DNA of 13,069 nt from Methanobacteriota archaeon. Its GTDB lineage: Archaea > Thermoplasmatota > Thermoplasmata > RBG-16-68-12. The notes beneath the pieces were generated by a model. It was not told the origin of the DNA, did not search any database, and saw nothing but the letters and a program-made list of their open reading frames with translations. The stretch is from the NCBI GenBank assembly GCA_005879045.1, contig VBLV01000174.1, positions 1 to 13,069 of the forward strand, read 5' to 3'. Positions 11,790 through 13,069 of the stretch are shown in pieces (the first letter of the stretch is position 1; each line of letters starts with the position of its first letter). Made by a program: the position numbers and the translations under genes.

Positions 11790-13069
11790 TCACGAGCGAA
11801 GCCCGGCGAAGTCGTCGAGTACGACCATCGCCGCGTTGCGGCCTGGAGCGCCGGTGACGCCCCCTCCCGGGTGAGCGCTGCTCCCGCAGAGATACAACCC
11901 TCGCACGGGCGTGCGGTAGCCGGACCATCCGGGGAGAGGCCGGAAGGAGAACAGCTGGTCCGGCGTCATGTCGGTCTGGTAGATGCAGCCGCCCGGGAGG
12001 CCCCATTCCCGTTCCATGTCGAGCGGCGAGATGACCTCTCTCGCTTCGACCGCACGAAGCACGTTCGGAGCGAACCGCGCAAGCGTCTCGAGGATTGTGT
12101 CCCCGACGCTCTCCTTGCGATCGTCCCAATCTCCGTTTCGGAGGTGGTACGGAGAGTACTGCGAGTAGATGGACAACGTGAATTTTCCCGGAGGCGCGAG
12201 GCTCGGATCCGTCACGGAGTGCAAGACGCAGTCGAGGAACGGCTCCTTCGAAGGCTCGCCCCACTTCGCATCGTCCCATGCGCGCTCGAGGTAGTCGACG
12301 GACGGGCAGATGTCCAAGTACCCTTTGTGGTGCGATTGCACGGTCTTGCCGGGTCGGGCCGTGAAATCCGGCAGCTCGGTGAGGAGGCAGTTCACTTTCG
12401 TCACGACGCCGGTCGCTTTGATCCGGCGGACCTGCGCCAGGAACTCCGGATCCAGTGCGTCCGGAGCGACGAGCCTCTCGAAGGTCGTCTTCACGTCCAC
12501 GTTCGCGAGGATCGCTCGGGCCATCACCCTGTTCCCACCCGCGAGCTCCACTCCGATGGCTCGCCCGTCGTTCGTGAGGATCGTGAGGATTCGATGGACG
12601 GTCGCGCCTGTTCGGATCGTGGCCCCATGGTGCTCGGCCGCCTTCGCGAGGGCTTGAGAGATGCCGCCCATGCCGCCCTTCGAGTACCCGAACGTCTGCT
12701 TGACGCCGTTGATCTCATGGAGCAACATGTGCCCGAGCATGAGGGCGGTGCCTGGCGTCTTCGGCCCCGCGGGGAGGCCGATCGTCGTCGCGGTGGCGAG
12801 CATCGCCTTGACCTCCGCGGACTCGAAGAACTCGTCGAGGAGATCTGAGGCACTCTGCAAGAGGAGCCGCTTCGCCAATTCTTCCGCCTCGGCGCCCTTG
12901 AACATCCCGAGCAAATCGGGCAAAGGAGGCGGGGATTCGAGGACCATCGCCTCGATGAGTTCCATGACCTCGGTCCAGAACGCGACGTACTTGGGATAGG
13001 CCTCGGCGTCCTTCTTCGAGAAGCGCGCGAGTTCCTTGTGGTTCCGCTCCGGGTCGTTCCAGAGGAGAA
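11790..13069 (-). CDS. Phytoene-desaturase-like FAD/NAD(P) oxidoreductase, PYROXD2-type (5' end beyond window)
   Basis: The C-terminal 426 or so residues of a COG1233 (carotenoid/phytoene dehydrogenase-like) flavoenzyme. The N-terminal FAD-binding GxGxxG lies past the right edge. Visible features are LLWNDPERNHKELARFSKKD and AEAYPKYVAFWTEVME near the cut end, which match the PYROXD2 subgroup more than true phytoene desaturases; the conserved FGYSKGGMGGISQALAKAAE and HHGATIRTGATVHRIL in the middle; and the C-terminal FAD contact GLYLCGSSAHPGGGVTGAPG with RNAAMVVLDDF. The substrate is not known: PYROXD2-like proteins are poorly characterised. No crtB, crtE or other carotenoid gene is in view, so a carotenoid role is not supported. 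Its stop at 11790 lies 86 bases upstream of the small zinc-ribbon gene, which could be co-transcribed. Confidence 0.87.
   Translation of the reverse strand, partial: LLWNDPERNHKELARFSKKDAEAYPKYVAFWTEVMELIEAMVLESPPPLPDLLGMFKGAEAEELAKRLLLQSASDLLDEFFESAEVKAMLATATTIGLPAGPKTPGTALMLGHMLLHEINGVKQTFGYSKGGMGGISQALAKAAEHHGATIRTGATVHRILTILTNDGRAIGVELAGGNRVMARAILANVDVKTTFERLVAPDALDPEFLAQVRRIKATGVVTKVNCLLTELPDFTARPGKTVQSHHKGYLDICPSVDYLERAWDDAKWGEPSKEPFLDCVLHSVTDPSLAPPGKFTLSIYSQYSPYHLRNGDWDDRKESVGDTILETLARFAPNVLRAVEAREVISPLDMEREWGLPGGCIYQTDMTPDQLFSFRPLPGWSGYRTPVRGLYLCGSSAHPGGGVTGAPGRNAAMVVLDDFAGLRS

Noticed and set aside
11704..12279. Upstream extension of the zinc-ribbon frame.
   Set aside because: It lies inside the PYROXD2-like gene in a shadow frame; only the Cys-rich end from the ATG at 11703 looks real.
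11790..13069. Naming the C-terminal oxidoreductase crtI.
   Set aside because: The visible N-terminal region resembles PYROXD2-type proteins, and no other carotenoid genes are in the window.

Overview
The window looks like chromosomal DNA of a GC-rich archaeon, most likely a Thermoplasmatota (Thermoplasmata-type euryarchaeote). The reasons are an archaeal 20S proteasome beta subunit, a NosD-like beta-helix surface protein of the kind common in that group, an M29-type aminopeptidase-like protein, a type IA topoisomerase with archaeal spacing, and several genes with an archaeal TATA-like box about 25-36 nt before a leaderless or nearly leaderless start. Placement below phylum is inference. No rRNA, tRNA, CRISPR array, insertion sequence or phage gene was seen, and no stretch longer than 300 bases lacks a gene. 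The largest gap is 219 bases, upstream of the topoisomerase gene.

Layout. Positions 1-4249 hold five genes on the minus strand: psmB (cut by the window edge), a NosD-like membrane-anchored surface protein, a small unknown protein, a winged-helix regulator and an M29 aminopeptidase-like protein. Positions 4404-6431 carry a plus-strand GMC/long-chain alcohol oxidase-like flavoenzyme with a near-exact 39-bp in-frame tandem duplication. Positions 6438-8885 alternate in strand: a VOC (glyoxalase fold) protein (-), a nucleotidyltransferase (+), a small VTT/DedA-like membrane protein (+), a two-CBS protein (-) and a Met-rich DUF1059-like mini-protein (+). Positions 8915-13069 are all minus strand: topoisomerase IA, an unrecognised 115-aa protein, a 50-aa zinc-ribbon protein and a phytoene-desaturase/PYROXD2-like oxidoreductase cut by the right edge.

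There is little sign of one dedicated pathway. Gaps between co-oriented neighbours are mostly 80-220 bases and many genes have their own TATA-like box, so most look singly transcribed. Themes are proteolysis (proteasome, M29-like protein), flavin redox chemistry (GMC and PYROXD2-like enzymes), small regulatory or ligand-binding proteins (HTH, CBS, VOC) and DNA topology.

No clear new multi-gene system was found. The observations most worth checking are the M29-like protein with its metal ligands apparently replaced, the 39-bp duplication beside the flavin-binding motif of the GMC enzyme, the proteasome beta subunit without a visible propeptide, the symmetric elements upstream of topA, and the frequent TTG (possibly also ATC) starts.
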